Assembly: GCF_018143015.1 (NCBI RefSeq) | Contig: NC_054746.1 | Coordinates: 26,240,464 to 26,304,463 of the forward strand | Reading direction: 5' to 3' | Length of the DNA stretch: 64,000 nucleotides | Origin: Lytechinus variegatus | Lineage: Eukaryota; Echinodermata; Echinoidea; Temnopleuroida; Toxopneustidae | Shown here: positions 35,301 through 47,655 of the stretch, in pieces | How the letters are laid out: every line of letters starts with the position of its first letter | How positions within the stretch are numbered: position 1 is the first letter of the stretch | The notes under the pieces: generated by a model | The model's input: the letters and a program-made list of their open reading frames with translations, nothing else | Told to the model about the DNA's origin: nothing | Databases searched by the model: none | Position numbers and translations under genes: made by a program

Positions 35301-38300
35301 TCAAGGATTTCCTGAATGAGATTATAAATACTAGGGGTACTAATATTGGAAATTATTATGAAATGAGGTCCCCATGTCTAATATCTAAATAAAAAAAGAT
35401 TTGAACACATAGATTTTCACTGTTCAATAGCAAGGCTTAGCATGACTCTAAATGAATTGCTTGTACAATTAACAATTAACTATAAAAGATGAATGACCCT
35501 AGCTGTAGTGTATTCAATACTCAATATCGTATTAACTATCCTGAGGAGTTTTCTATTTTTAATTTGTAGAATTGAACCAACTTAAGGATGAGTTGAAACG
35601 TCGTCAGACCCAAATAGCCAACTCTGATGCTGTAGTGCGTCAGTTACGTCTTCATGAGGATGATTTGAATGAAGAAATTAGTGCCAAGAACTCCCAATTA
35701 GCTGTTCTTCGAGTGAGATTACAGGAAGCTGATCAAACTATCAAGACGAAGCAACAACTTGTAGATACTTTACAAGAGGAGAAGCAGAGGTACACTATTA
35801 TATTTGAGGGCTTATTTCATAAACTGACAGAGCTTTCATATTATTTAGTTTGCTTGATTTTGTTGTTACAACATTGAAATGATTTGTTGAACATTGATTT
35901 TCACCTCATACTTTAAAGATAAGATCATTAATAACAAAAAGTTTTTGTTACTTTTTGTGCATCAATATTCTTCATGCTTATTTTTATGACTTATTTTATC
36001 GTAATGTGTTTAAGATTGAATTCTTTTATGCATCAAAATCATATTGTAGAAAATTTCGCAAACATATTTTTCAATAATGATTACAAGATTTACAGAGTGA
36101 TAAACGTGTTTTCAGCCAATAAAATTCCACTTTTAACCATACCCTGTAACTTTCTATTTTAAAGGTAAAAGACAATAGTTGCAGCAAAAAATTATTTCAT
36201 GAGAAAGTCTTTTAAATCAAGATTAATTGTCAAATTATTCATCTAGATCTGGTACATTAATGTAAACTTATCTTTGTAACTATGAAATGTTAGCTCAAAA
36301 TCAATAATTCTGATGATCACTAACACAGAAAAGCATATGTGGGACAGTGTATTGATATTGCTTCAAAAATACCTGACAATTGATGGAATTCCAAAGCTAT
36401 TTGGCACGTATTTTTCATTTATACATACAAACACTTTGGTGGTACCGGTAATTACATTGGATTCTTTTTGAGATCGTAACCACAACTGGTATTTATCTTT
36501 AAACAAGCGTTACGAAGCAAGGTCCATGACTGTGTTTCTTAACATTGTGTGTAAGGTACAATGACTTTATAATCTCCTAAGCAACATAGTTATATACAGA
36601 ATCGATGGGATTTGTTGCATATTTTTCCAAAATTGTAACAAAGTGGAATTGTATTCTGATAATTATCACCGATAATCATGTATGACAAATTTACCCTGTG
36701 TAAAGAGATATATTGTATACACTGAGAGTATTAATCTTCATCACGTTTTAACTTTGTTACAGAATACTACGAGATCACAGCGATTCCAGTGGGATGCAGA
36801 GTCATGCCTTAGATTCAATCAATGATAAGCTCTTAGAATCTGAGCAGGCATTGAAAAGAGAACAGGAATCATACAGGTTGGCTCAAGTAAGTATACTCAT
36901 TTATGCCTCATATGATTCATTACCTGTTATAAATGTCCAAATATCAAAATTGAATCACTAGTTCTGTGTTATGCCTCTCAGTATCATTGATACTTACTGC
37001 TCATTTTGTGGTGGAGTAACAGCCAATATGATCGTCAGGAGTCCTACTGAATCTGAATAAGAATGTAAACTCAATTCAAATTTATTAATGAATGGCTGGG
37101 ATATAGAAATTATGTTAAAAGATTAAAGATTCAGATATATTACTCATGCATAAAATCAAGTTCATATGTCAGTAAGTGTAGCTTTTACCATCTTTGTATT
37201 TTTGCAATAGGAAATATGGAATTGAATATCTATCTACTCAGAGACTGTTTCAAGAATATAACCATATTTTCTCAGTAATTTAAAGCATTTTAGAGGGCTT
37301 TCCAGTAGATTTTTCAAGAAACTTAGAAAGCAGGCTGTTTCAACTTGTAATATTTTTTCCCTGACTGCATTTTCATTATGAAATCTTTTTTTTTTGTAGA
37401 CGGAATTCATGGAAAGGCAAGGAAAGATTGAAATGGAGCAGCGTACATTAGCAGATTCCCTTTCCTCAACTCAGAAGAAACTTGCTGATGAAAAAGGTAG
37501 TGATTCTTATTTGGTCACTTTTACAACATACCATAGTTATATGCTTCCTGAATTTTGATTCAATGAAATAAATATCTTGCACAAACACAAGGTGGAAACA
37601 AAATATTATTTGAAAACGCTGGCCTCAACAGACGAGGTTTGTGGAATGGCATTAAACAGGAAATTTCTGATAGATTGCGATAGCCAATCATGCACATGGT
37701 ATTTAATGTTTGTCTCATTGATGATTACACTGTTGAGTATGTTCCCAAAGCACGATCTGATGCATATGGTTATATATTACGTGAAAGAAGGTCTAAAGTG
37801 CGAAGTTAAGTTACACTTAATTCTTTGTGAATCATCCCTTCCCCCAGGCCAATTTTTAAAGCTGTTCATAACACTGGCATTACATATGAACGACATGGAC
37901 TGATGACTCTTGTGTTAAATATGGTATAGTCTATGTAGAGTAATGGCACAACATGTTCAAGTCATGCCCAAAGTCATATGTAACTTTAAGATTGGTCCCC
38001 CATTTTTTTAAAGATTCACAAGTTATTTAAATTAATCTGAGCTATTTCATTCCAGCAATGTAATAATTTGTAATCATTCTGTCCCTACCTGTTAGCACAT
38101 TCCAAAGAGCTGACAGAACAGCTAAGAACGATAAAGAACAGTGCAGAAGAAGCAAAACGAGAGCTAACAGACTACAAACAAAAGGCCACAAGAATTCTTC
38201 AGGTTAGTTTTGCAAGTCACTGGTAATTTTTTTTTTTAATACTGAACTTAATTGATGACTATTCTCCACTCATAGGAAAATATACAAGCAATGAAATCAA

Positions 38301-41300
38301 GTAAAATTGAGATCTTTTTGTACTCACAAATTCCATATGTGAATTAAGCAGTACTCTCAGCCAGAAGTTTATTAAAACCATTGAAGCATGGGACAAAAGT
38401 GACTTAAATCAAATAAAGTGCGAACAAATATATATTGGGCTTTGTATGATTTTAGCAAAGTAGACCTTGACATGATTCATCCAGATTTCATTATATGGGC
38501 CACTGTGTCAAAGGTTAACCATTTGGATGTACTTGTAGGATTTGGACGTAACATACATGATTATCTGGCATTTGCTCTTGGTAATTTAATTTATTACATT
38601 GTAATTTTCAGTCCAAGGACAAGCTTATCTCTAGTCTGAAAGAAGGGGCAGTCGGGATTGAAGGATCAGCAGCTGTCTCTTATGAACTGGAGGAAATTAA
38701 GAATGAGAGAGACATGTTGAGGGAAGAATTACAACAGGTTAATATCAAGATGGAACAACTGAAAATGGATTTGCAGGTAAAGTGAAGATCAACCTACTTT
38801 TGATTTGAAATGGAGGTCAAAGTTGTTTTTTTTTAATACAAATTACTTCAATGCATGATGTTTTAGAGTCAGCACCTATACTCTACACAACAGTAAATAA
38901 TTGCAAAAGGGTTGGGAATCAATATATTGACAATGGTGTGATTAAATATGTGCAAATATAGAGAAAGGCACTTGTGGTCTTAGGCAGTGACCTGGCTGCT
39001 GTTCCATAAAGTTGTGTTAGAGTTGGTTGCGCACAATTATTAGCATGACTGGAAAATGTTTTTAGATGCAAAGTCAACTTCATAGGGTTATATAAATTAA
39101 CACAAGAACATGTCACCAGTCGTGTGTGAAGTCATGTGTGATACAAACAACTTAAAATGACTCCCACATATACTCCTGCCACAATTGCTCTGGTCTTAAT
39201 TTCTCTGTTTCTCTGAAAGTATTAAGTTTAGGGTTTGGTGTGTGGTAGAGGTTTAGGCTTCAAAATTGTTTTAAATTACTTGATTATAGATATTATTGCT
39301 TCATTATTCATGTGTGTGTTTTGACATGGACATAATTTTTTTTCATTTCACTTGTTATGAGTTGAAGATATTTCTTCATATACATGTAATACAAGGTGTC
39401 GAGTTGTAACCTTACCTCTTACTATCTCCCTGTCATTACTTGTATTGTCTCCTGTAGTTAGCAGTCTTCATGCACATGCTTCATTTGATCTTTCAAATGT
39501 TTATAGGAGGTGGAGTCCCTGCAGCAGATGGAATCTGAAAGCATGCAGGAGCAGCTGAGAGATCTTGAAGATCAAGCAAGCCAAGGTCGTCAGACTCTGA
39601 GAGAGATGGAAGCTGACCTTGCCAGGAAATCTGAGGAGTTAAGGTACTCAGAGGAAGAGATGCACAGACAAAGGCTGGATCTTCAGGCTAAGATCAAGGA
39701 CAGGGAGGATGATATTCAACGTTTACGAAACCAGGTTTGAAAACTTATGAGAGATTTTTGTGAAAATGTGCCATCTCTATCATCAGTAATCTAGTAATGC
39801 AGCTAGTTGATTATTTATAAGCAATTGGCACAACTTGTATCAGGACTATATAATGCTTCTAGATGCTTAGAACCTTTAAAGGGGATTTCTCCTAAAAGAT
39901 ACAGTACGCCCTTTTTTCTTTCAATTCAATGGGTGGATAATGTGGTGCTTAGGGCATTTCTGCAATGATGTGTACTAGAAAACCCCTGATGAGTAAACTA
40001 TTAAAATTATGTTAAAATGCATGATGCTTTCCAATATCCACAGATGTTTCCCAATGTAATAAGAAATTCTATTAAGATGGTGCTGTTAATTTGCAAAATT
40101 AATTTCAATGGTCTACTTTATCATTCTTTCCAATCACAAGCATGTTATGCTGCATGCGAATTTATTCAGAATATAAAACATTGTAATTAAGAGATGATTA
40201 TGCATTCTTTCTCTCCTCAGTTAAAAACCAAGAGTTTGAGTAGTTCCTCCGAGAGTGAACTTGAAGGTCGTCTTCATTCTTTAACCGAAAGCCTTATTCA
40301 GAAGCAGACCATGCTGGAAACCCTAAGTAGTGAGAAGAATTCCCTTGGATTACAACTTGAAAGGCTACAGGTATTTTCACTGAACTTATTTTGAATCAAA
40401 GGCCCAAAATACCAAGGTGTTATTAGTTAAACTAGGGTTTAAATCTGTGATTTTACTATAAATACTTTTTAAAATGTTGCTATGCTGTTATGTTCCTTAT
40501 ATTTACTAGATTCCCAGTTGTGTTCTTTATGGTTAAAAAAAACCCCCACATATTTTTATTCATTTTTTCCAGAAATATTTATTTATGATTTTAGCATCCA
40601 AGATCAATGACTATCTAATGTTAACTGATCTGTATATGAATATGGGCTAAAGAGATTAAAAGGTGTACTTGTAAAACGATGGAATTAGCAGCTAATTAAA
40701 TAAATTACTTCGTATTCTTAATTTGCAGGGACTCAATTTTGTTTCTTCTTCAAGAGTGAACCTGAATATAGTCATCTAGAGAAAATTAAAGAATTCACTA
40801 GTCAGTATGTTCATGTGATAATCCAGTTATAGGAATGGTGAAAGTAGTGTGATTTTAGATTATTGTAATGAAATTTATGGAGAATGTCATAACAAATCTT
40901 GCACCGCAAAGGAATTCACTTCAAATGCCCGTCACATTCATGAAACAACTTGAAATTGTCACGATGGCAATATTTTTGCATTGCCATTCAATCCTGTCTG
41001 TGTGTGTTACATGTGACTTTTAATCGAGCTGCATGAAACAGTCATTTTGGAAATTATAATACCACTAATAACAGTTCTAAGGTGTAGATAACTTTACAGT
41101 TATTTTGAGATGGATTCGTTCTCCCCTAGAAATCACGATGAGACCTAAGATTCACCTGAAATATTTATATTTTATTACCATTTTGCAGAGGCAGTATAAG
41201 GAGGTTCAAGCCACAGCCCGAGTAACACCAACACACACCGTCAACATAGGATCATATGAGGATGAAGAAGGTATGTACAATCGGTTGAGAGCTGCGATTG

Positions 41301-42613
41301 ATTACCGGGGTAAATTAATTAAACACAACTATAAAATGCCATCAATGTCATGATACTTCATTTAGGCATTTTTATGGAACCATTGTACAGAAATACGGAC
41401 ACCATACTAATTTCAATATTGTCTTTCTATTTCAATTATATATATTTTTTATTTGAATATGTTTGGCACAAGAACAGATCCCCAGACCTGTGTAAAGCCA
41501 AGTGTAATATGATAAACTTTAAATGACCCCCACATGTACTCCTACTACAATTGCTCTGGTCTTAATTTCTCTGAAAGTATAAGTTTAGGGTTAGGTATGT
41601 GGTAGGGGTTTAGTCTTCAAAGTAGTTTTTATTTTGATTTGATTATAAATTTCATTTTTTCATTACATTTTTATGTGTTTTGACATGGACATATTTATTT
41701 CATTTCACTGTATATCAATATTATTGATATACCCATTTCTTTGGTTTTCTATTTCAAATATGAAATCTTTCATATTTTCATTTAGAGCCCTCATGGGTAA
41801 AATCTTGGATGTCCATTGAAGAAAATGATGACACTTATACTTCTTTTGGTTTTCAAATTACTGCAGGCACCAGACAGAGATTACCACTCTTCATGCAGGA
41901 GACCCCTGATGATGGGGGTATGACGAGGAAAGTAAAGCGAGCAGCTAGCACTATTGATAAGTTCAGCATCAGACTAGGTGTCTTCCTCAGAAGATATCCC
42001 ATTGCGAGGCTTTTTGTAATATGTTACATGGTGAGTTTTACCCAATGACGAGAAATTATACCATATGCTATATGGTAGATGTATTCAATTTTTATGCTTT
42101 TTGCAATCTTTTTTTTTTCATATGTGGGAGTTCCTTTGCTATACCTTTTGTCACACTGGTTAGTCTCTTTGTAATTTTGTAAATGTGATGATAATCTCAC
42201 TTGACTGTGCAAAGAATACTTGTTATATGTAACAAAATCAAATTCAAGTCCGGAACATGAAATAAGTTTAAAATCAAGTTGCATCTAATTTTTAATTGGT
42301 GTTTGATTCCATTTCTTGCTGCCATGGACCCTTGGTAATGAAGATTAATGCCATATTACAAGTAAAACTTCATCAACTTTGCGTTGAACTTAAGCTGCCT
42401 ATTGCAAGACCACTGCCGGCAATTTAATAGGAAGCCAAATATGAAATGAGAAATAGATATGAAAAATGTATACTAACATTTGTTTGAAAATGTTTTCTTT
42501 ATCTTTTACTTAACCAGTTTCTGCTTCATCTGTGGGTGATGATTGTTTTGTTGACATACTCACCAGAGATTCACGGGAAGGACTACCATGATGTTCATCC
42601 TAAAGCTCCTTGA
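32309..42613 (+). CDS. GOLGA5: Golgin-84 (GOLGA5-like), 12 coding exons
   Basis: Golgin-84 is a Golgi tethering protein anchored by its C-terminal membrane segment; it holds cisternal rims and captures intra-Golgi vesicles. Exons: 32309-32849, 34710-34919, 35570-35789, 36763-36886, 37400-37496, 38096-38202, 38612-38776, 39507-39734, 40221-40370, 41189-41270, 41867-42030 and 42518-42613. All have GT/AG borders and consistent phases, and together they give 727 residues (human about 731). The N-terminus has MAWVLKGAETFLNNLDQ and, in a Ser-rich stretch, the conserved KLFEFLNSP. Residues about 215-640 are heptad-rich coiled coil with family signatures such as SQLAVLRVRLQEADQ, LKREQESY and SLIQKQTMLE. 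The C-terminus has SIRLGVFLRRYPIARLF and one membrane helix (about 690-710) with a short lumenal tail. The gene looks complete and intact. Confidence 0.93.
32896..33632. mobile_element. TTAA-flanked MITE (piggyBac- or Kolobok-like) in golgin intron 1
   Basis: TTAA flanks both ends (32892-32895 and 33633-33636). The termini are inverted: CCCTATCTAGGCCGGGG on the left and, in complement, CCCTTTCTAGGCCGGGG on the right. TTAA duplication with CCC-starting ends fits piggyBac-type elements; Kolobok also uses TTAA. No transposase is present. Confidence 0.65.
33636..34233. mobile_element. Palindromic MITE in golgin intron 1
   Basis: It starts AAAGGTTAAGTCCACCCTAG directly at the edge of the previous element and ends in the complement-like GCAGCCTTATCCTTT. 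Matched internal blocks (AACACTGAAAATTTCATC near 33700 and TGAATTTTCAGTGTTATAT near 34155) show the fold-back structure. Same family as 17787-18374. No coding sequence. Confidence 0.65.
39131..39365. repeat. Dispersed repeat copy 1 in golgin intron 7
   Basis: About 230 bp shared in direct orientation with 41490-41720 in another intron of the same gene. Landmarks are ACAATTGCTCTGGTCTTAAT, TTAGGGTTTGGTGTGTGG and GTTTTGACATGGACATA. A related, interrupted copy lies at about 23230-23430. Confidence 0.65.
41490..41720. repeat. Dispersed repeat copy 2 in golgin intron 10
   Basis: Direct-orientation partner of 39131-39365, diverged by scattered substitutions and small indels. It has no frame and lies between coding exons 41189-41270 and 41867-42030. 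Confidence 0.65.
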
Positions 42614-45600
42614 CCAGACTAATGATCTTGACCACTTCAAATGGTCAATTACCACTTGGTCTTATACAACTTTGTCTGGCGGCTATTTTTTAGTCTCACC
42701 TCACTCTGTCCTGTCCCATCTTGTCTGCAATTAGGTAGTACAAGAACCATTTGATCTAGTTCGTACTTCCTCGTAGCACTTTGTTTATAGTGCAAGTTAT
42801 GCTATGGTCATCTTGATCTAACACCAATTGATGAGATGTTCTAGTAATGGACTGTGAAATTTTTGATATTACAGAAATTGAGGTAGAGGTAGTGCCAATT
42901 ATATTGTTTGATTACTACAGAACATGATAATCAGCCCAAATGGATGGTGGACCAACTGGCAATTAGATCATGTTATTATATGCGACATGGATTAAGTAAG
43001 CCATTGTGGCATGGGACAATCCAAGAACCTGACCAAGCTGCTATAAATTTTGATCATCTACTCTCCAAGTGAAGAATTCTATCTAATTCCAGTAGCCACC
43101 AAGGGGGTAAAAATCACAAGAATTGTGAAGAGTCAGATTTGATGTGATGTTCCATTTAGAAATTATAGGAGAGATGTCATGGTTGAATACTCTAGCATCT
43201 CATCAAGGGAAGGCCCTATTGAATTTCACTTCCATCCAGTGATCTTATGTCAATGAACATTAGTGGCATATGCATGTAAAGCCATGGCAGCATGTGGGAG
43301 TTACCAGCTTATAGAGGGCCATGGTTTGAGTGGTAGTCATGTTTTTGGTTAAGTTAATTGCCCTAAATATAAACTATTAACCGATTGATACCCATCTGTA
43401 AAAACACTAACATACACACTCTATGTTAAAATTCATTTTGAAATTTTTCCAACATTGTTTTTTATTTTTTGAAGGAATGTTTATTGATGACCTTTACATA
43501 ATATTGGAAGGTTCTCTTAACAGGTTTCTTAAAAGCAGATTCCTCGCAAATACTCTTTATTTTCTTCTGCCTTTATCCATGTAGAACATTGTACAGTTAT
43601 TTATTTATATATAAGAAAAAGAGAAGAATGATAGTTCTATGATGGTATAAGGAGTATCAGCTTTAATACTTGGGGAGAATGAGAATTGCTTCAGAAATAT
43701 GTTGGAATATTTGAGTGTCTTCATGGACTCCACACTAATCATTAAAGAGCTTCAGCATAAATCAGTAGAGTATATATAAGGATGGTAAGAAATGGTTGGA
43801 ACTCCTTAAAGGAGGGGGGGGGGGTACTGACGAATTGCAAGCCATGACCTTCCTAAGATCAATTTTTGTCCCAGCCTTATTTCAATATCGACTCCCTGAG
43901 TGACCAAATTGCTTTACGGTAGATTGGGATCAATTTTGTCACAGCACATGAGCTCACTCAATCCCACCAATCAACACACTCAAATTTCAGCAACCCAACC
44001 CAAATGTTTATGGCACATTTCAGTTTTGCATATTTTGATTACAGTTTTCTAATTATTTCAGCTTCCTTAAATTTATTGTCAAATATTCATGAATTTCTCT
44101 TTACGGACATAAAAACTTTTAGAACCTGAGAAACCATATATGTTGGGATACATAGGTTGGTATTGTATCAGATTCTGTAGGTATATATATATTTTTTTTA
44201 TAAAATAAAAATATAGAATAAATGTCTTATTTTTAGATGGCAAATAATGCTTTATGTATTCATGATCAAATGCAGAAAGTGTCTTATATACATACACTTT
44301 GAATTGCATGTTGTATGTTTTATTAGAGATGTTCATGTTTGTGCATCAGTTTGTTATTCTCATTGTTGAAATCACTTTGATTTTGTAAGTACAATGATTA
44401 CAAATTCCTATTTGACATTGATTTTTTTATTCTTGCCATTATCAGAAATGTTTCTTTAGAGTAATGTTATTTCATTTGAGTATGTACAAGGTAGTTGCAT
44501 GCAATGTAATGCGGCTTGGAGCATGATGGAATTTCAAGAGGTCTCTACATTGTACATGTATGTAGGGAAAACAATTGAAATGATTGGGCTAAAATTCAAC
44601 TAGAATGAGCTAGTAGGTCTCTTATGTTGTATGGATGTACATGTTTACAAAAAGTGTAAACCATCATAAACAAAGGTGTAACTCATGGCCTAAATATAGA
44701 TTGTATGACTTTCCAGTGGATTTATTTTGCTTGTTTATTTGGCCTTGTATACTTTGTACATGTGAAGTGATATATTTATTTCTTTATGTTCCAATGTGTT
44801 TGTAGTAATTGAAAATGCTACTCCAGCTTTACATTTACGTTTTCTTTAATGTCAGTTTGACTGTCGGGTATGTCCTGATAAAGCTTATTGCTCACCAAAA
44901 TGATGAAGAAGCCTTTTTCAATGATCACTATTATTAAGTAAAGATGAATGTGCTGCTGGCAGAATTTAGTTACTCATTTTAATGACATTTTTGGTATTTT
45001 GGGGGTAAAGTAGGTAAAACAATGAAAATAAGGGTCGGTGAGCATATTTGGGGGTCATATTTGAAAACAAAAAGAACAAAATTCGGAAAGTTTTACAAGG
45101 GTCAGTTGGGTTATGGCAAACAAACAATGATATTTTTTCATAATCATGCATGCCCCATATGGGTATGGGCAATACAATGGCTCAATCACTGAACATCTTG
45201 TATTGGTGTGATTATGGCAGTAGACTAATGCTTTTACATGCAAGACACAGAATGCCTGGATTATTTCTACATTCCAAAGCTCATTCTGTACAAGTTGTGT
45301 TGAACACCTTTGGTTGTTGTTAAGACATGCAAAAGTATAGTGTATTCAGCCGGCTTGCATACAAGTAGGTAACAGTGACCTGTCAATTCCTCCCAGTTCT
45401 CAATCATATGTTGACAGGCCATTGATTAATTTGTGAATTTACTCACTTGGATATACTTGAATGTAGAGATGTTTAAAGCATGTAGTTTATTTACCCCTCG
45501 TCCCATTGAAGAGTCTCTGGTAAGGTAAAAACTTTAGTGGATGGTTTTTCCAGTGCCTCTAAATAGTTGATTTGAACATATTCACACTAGATGGAGAAAT

Positions 45601-45916
45601 TACTTTCTCTGGTAAAGCATTCCATTTCTATATGATTGAAAAGGCATTTTTCCATCTGCAATTTGCACCAGTTTTTCTTAAATTTCATGCTATGACCTCT
45701 GGTTCTACGATGGAACACAAATCTCAAAGAAGCTATTTGGTCCATTTGATATAGTCCTCTTTAAATCTTGTATATTTGGATGAAATTGAGCTCCTTGTCT
45801 TGTATAAAAAGATATAGAGTTGGTTGTATTAACTGTTGTGTTACCATCATCAAATCAATGAATTGCCTCACAAGATGATTAAGAAGAGGTTTTGTGTGCT
45901 TTGCGCGTCTCCTTAC

Positions 45917-46087
45917 CAGGGGCCCGTTTCATAAAGCTGTTCGTAAGTTACGAATGACTTTATGCACGACTGGTGATCCTTTCTTGTGCTATATGATATA
46001 TCCCTATGTAGCTGACTTACCCGGTATGTATAAGAACATGTTCCAGTTGTTCGTAAAGTTGTGCATAACTTTAGGAACAGCTTTATT
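45917..46087. repeat. Dispersed inverted-repeat element
   Basis: It starts CAGGGGCCCGTTTCATAAAG, and the stretch CATAAAGCTGTTCGTAAGTTA pairs with the terminal TTTAGGAACAGCTTTATTG. This gives a short non-coding element of the kind commonly dispersed in urchin genomes. The family is recalled, not searched. Confidence 0.45.
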
Positions 46088-46349
46088 GTTTGCCATTCTG
46101 CTGAATAGCTGGTTAAAATATTTACGATGTAATTTTGACATGTGTAGAAGACACATTTTTTCCAGGCCTCTGAAGGTCAATTTACTTTCAACCACATTCT
46201 TTTTCAGGTGAAAATAATGACCAATGGTATTTTGTTGAATTAGATGAAAATACAGTCACGTTATCTTTTTTCTCACCTGAATTAAGTTCAGAAGAGACCT
46301 AGTAATCACTTTTCATGTTGGTCTGTTAGTCTGTTCCAAAAAGATTTAC

Positions 46350-46690
46350 TTCAACTTGCTCTCATTTCTTTATTTGTGCATCAATTATGTCCATACTTGG
46401 TACAGAGAGAGATTCTTAAGTAATACCACATGTGAACCCATGAGAATGATGGGGTCAAAGATCATCTAGGGGGTCAAAAGGTCAAATAATATGAGGTCAT
46501 GTCCATCCTTTTCCAAGTTTTTGTTCAACTTGCCCTCATTTCTTTATATCTGCATCAATTGTGTGTACTTGGTACAAATAATCATTCAGTAATACCACAC
46601 AAGTGGTCTCGAGGATGAGAAGGTCATAGGTCATCTTGGACTCAAAAGATCATATTGCATATTTTGTTGATCACGAAATCAGGTGAGACT
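46350..46690. repeat. Two tandem units of about 174 bp
   Basis: TTCAACTTGC/CCTCATTTCTTTAT recurs at 46350 and 46524, and the following landmarks (CATCAATT, TACTTGGTACA, AATACCACA, GGTCATCT) keep the same order, so two diverged tandem copies are present. Confidence 0.65.
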
Positions 46691-46919
46691 TGTGGTTCAT
46701 ATATCACCGCTCTTACTATATGAATGTTAAATTGAATGTTAAAATGAAATCAAAAGCATGGCGAAGCAGTAGCACCAAGAATTTGGTGCTACTTATGTGC
46801 AAATGTCAGATAAGGTTTGTGTCTGGTACTGTATCATTATTAAAGCTGAAATTATGTATTTTTAAGATTATTTTACATCTGCTTCTTTATATAGATTACA
46901 CAGTATTGTATGATATATG

Positions 46920-46929
46920 AATAAATAAA
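46920..46929 (+). terminator. Candidate poly(A) signal pair for golgin-84
   Basis: Two overlapping AATAAA hexamers on the plus strand downstream of golgin-84. They face the minus-strand signal at 46972-46977, as expected where convergent genes end. Confidence 0.35.
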
Positions 46930-46971
46930 CAGATTAAGAAAGCAAATGAATTGACTGCATTCGTTCATGAA

Positions 46972-46977
46972 TTTATT
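46972..46977 (-). terminator. Candidate poly(A) signal for alpha-SNAP
   Basis: TTTATT on the plus strand is AATAAA on the minus strand, 4.6 kb downstream of the alpha-SNAP stop. It lies about 45 bp from the opposing golgin-84 signal. Other AATAAA hexamers occur in this AT-rich stretch, so the assignment is tentative. Confidence 0.3.
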
Positions 46978-47243
46978 GATGTGATTACAATATGTAAATC
47001 ATAACATCATAGGTTCCATTCCCAAGCTTACTTTCAATTGTCTTTGTTGATAAATGCCTAAGTAGCACAGTGATGAGAGATTAATGTACATTGATATTTT
47101 CTTCCAATTGCACAGTTTTACCCATACACTGATTCATAGAAGACATCTTTATATGAATGAAGAATTAAAACAAAAAAATCAATCAAATTCTGCAGTTTCT
47201 CATATATCAGGGACCTGTCTCACTAAACTTAACCATTTCAAGT

Positions 47244-47655
47244 TAAGGCCACTGCACACCTTACGACTGTTCGCGATCCGATTTTGGAACAAATCGCATT
47301 TTGCTCATTTTCTGAAAATGTGAATGGAACATATCATTTTGAGGTTAAAATCAATTGAAAGAATACTAATATAACCATTTTGAAAGATTGCAAGCTTTTA
47401 TTTTGGAGTAAAGGCCAAATTACTTTCAAATCGTAGCCGATCGTCTGACTGCTATGACGTCATTACGACTAGATGTTCAATTGCTTTTATTCTAAGAAGG
47501 ATCAGAGCATAGTCACAGATTTGAACATGGGTATTCGTACGATGATTTAGAACATTACACAGTCAGATATTGTATGTCTCAATATCAGCATCAAATTCTT
47601 CTACATTTTATTCTGAAATCGGGTCGCAGACCAATTGTAAGGTGTGAGGACGCTT
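47244..47655. mobile_element. ~410-bp MITE
   Basis: The left end contains GGCCACTGCACACCTTACGA and the right end ATTGTAAGGTGTGAGGACGC, giving imperfect inverted termini centred on CACACCTTAC. The interior has CpG-bearing blocks (TCGCGATCCGATT, GTAGCCGATCGTCTGAC) unlike the surroundings. No transposase. The 63-codon frame at 47574-47765 crosses its edge and is not a gene. Confidence 0.5.

Larger units (their letters stand above)
42614..46950 (+). other. Probable golgin-84 3' UTR and downstream region
   Basis: No gene is seen on either strand. If the AATAAA pair at 46920-46929 is used, the 3' UTR would be about 4.3 kb, long but possible. The stretch includes a G-run (about 43817), a repeat at 45917-46087 and a two-unit tandem repeat at 46350-46690. 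An earlier poly(A) site inside this stretch cannot be excluded. Confidence 0.35.

Noticed and set aside
41809-41866. Extension of golgin exon 11 upstream of 41867
   Set aside because: The frame is open, but phase and alignment with golgin-84 (GTR-x-R) place the acceptor at CTGCAG before 41867.
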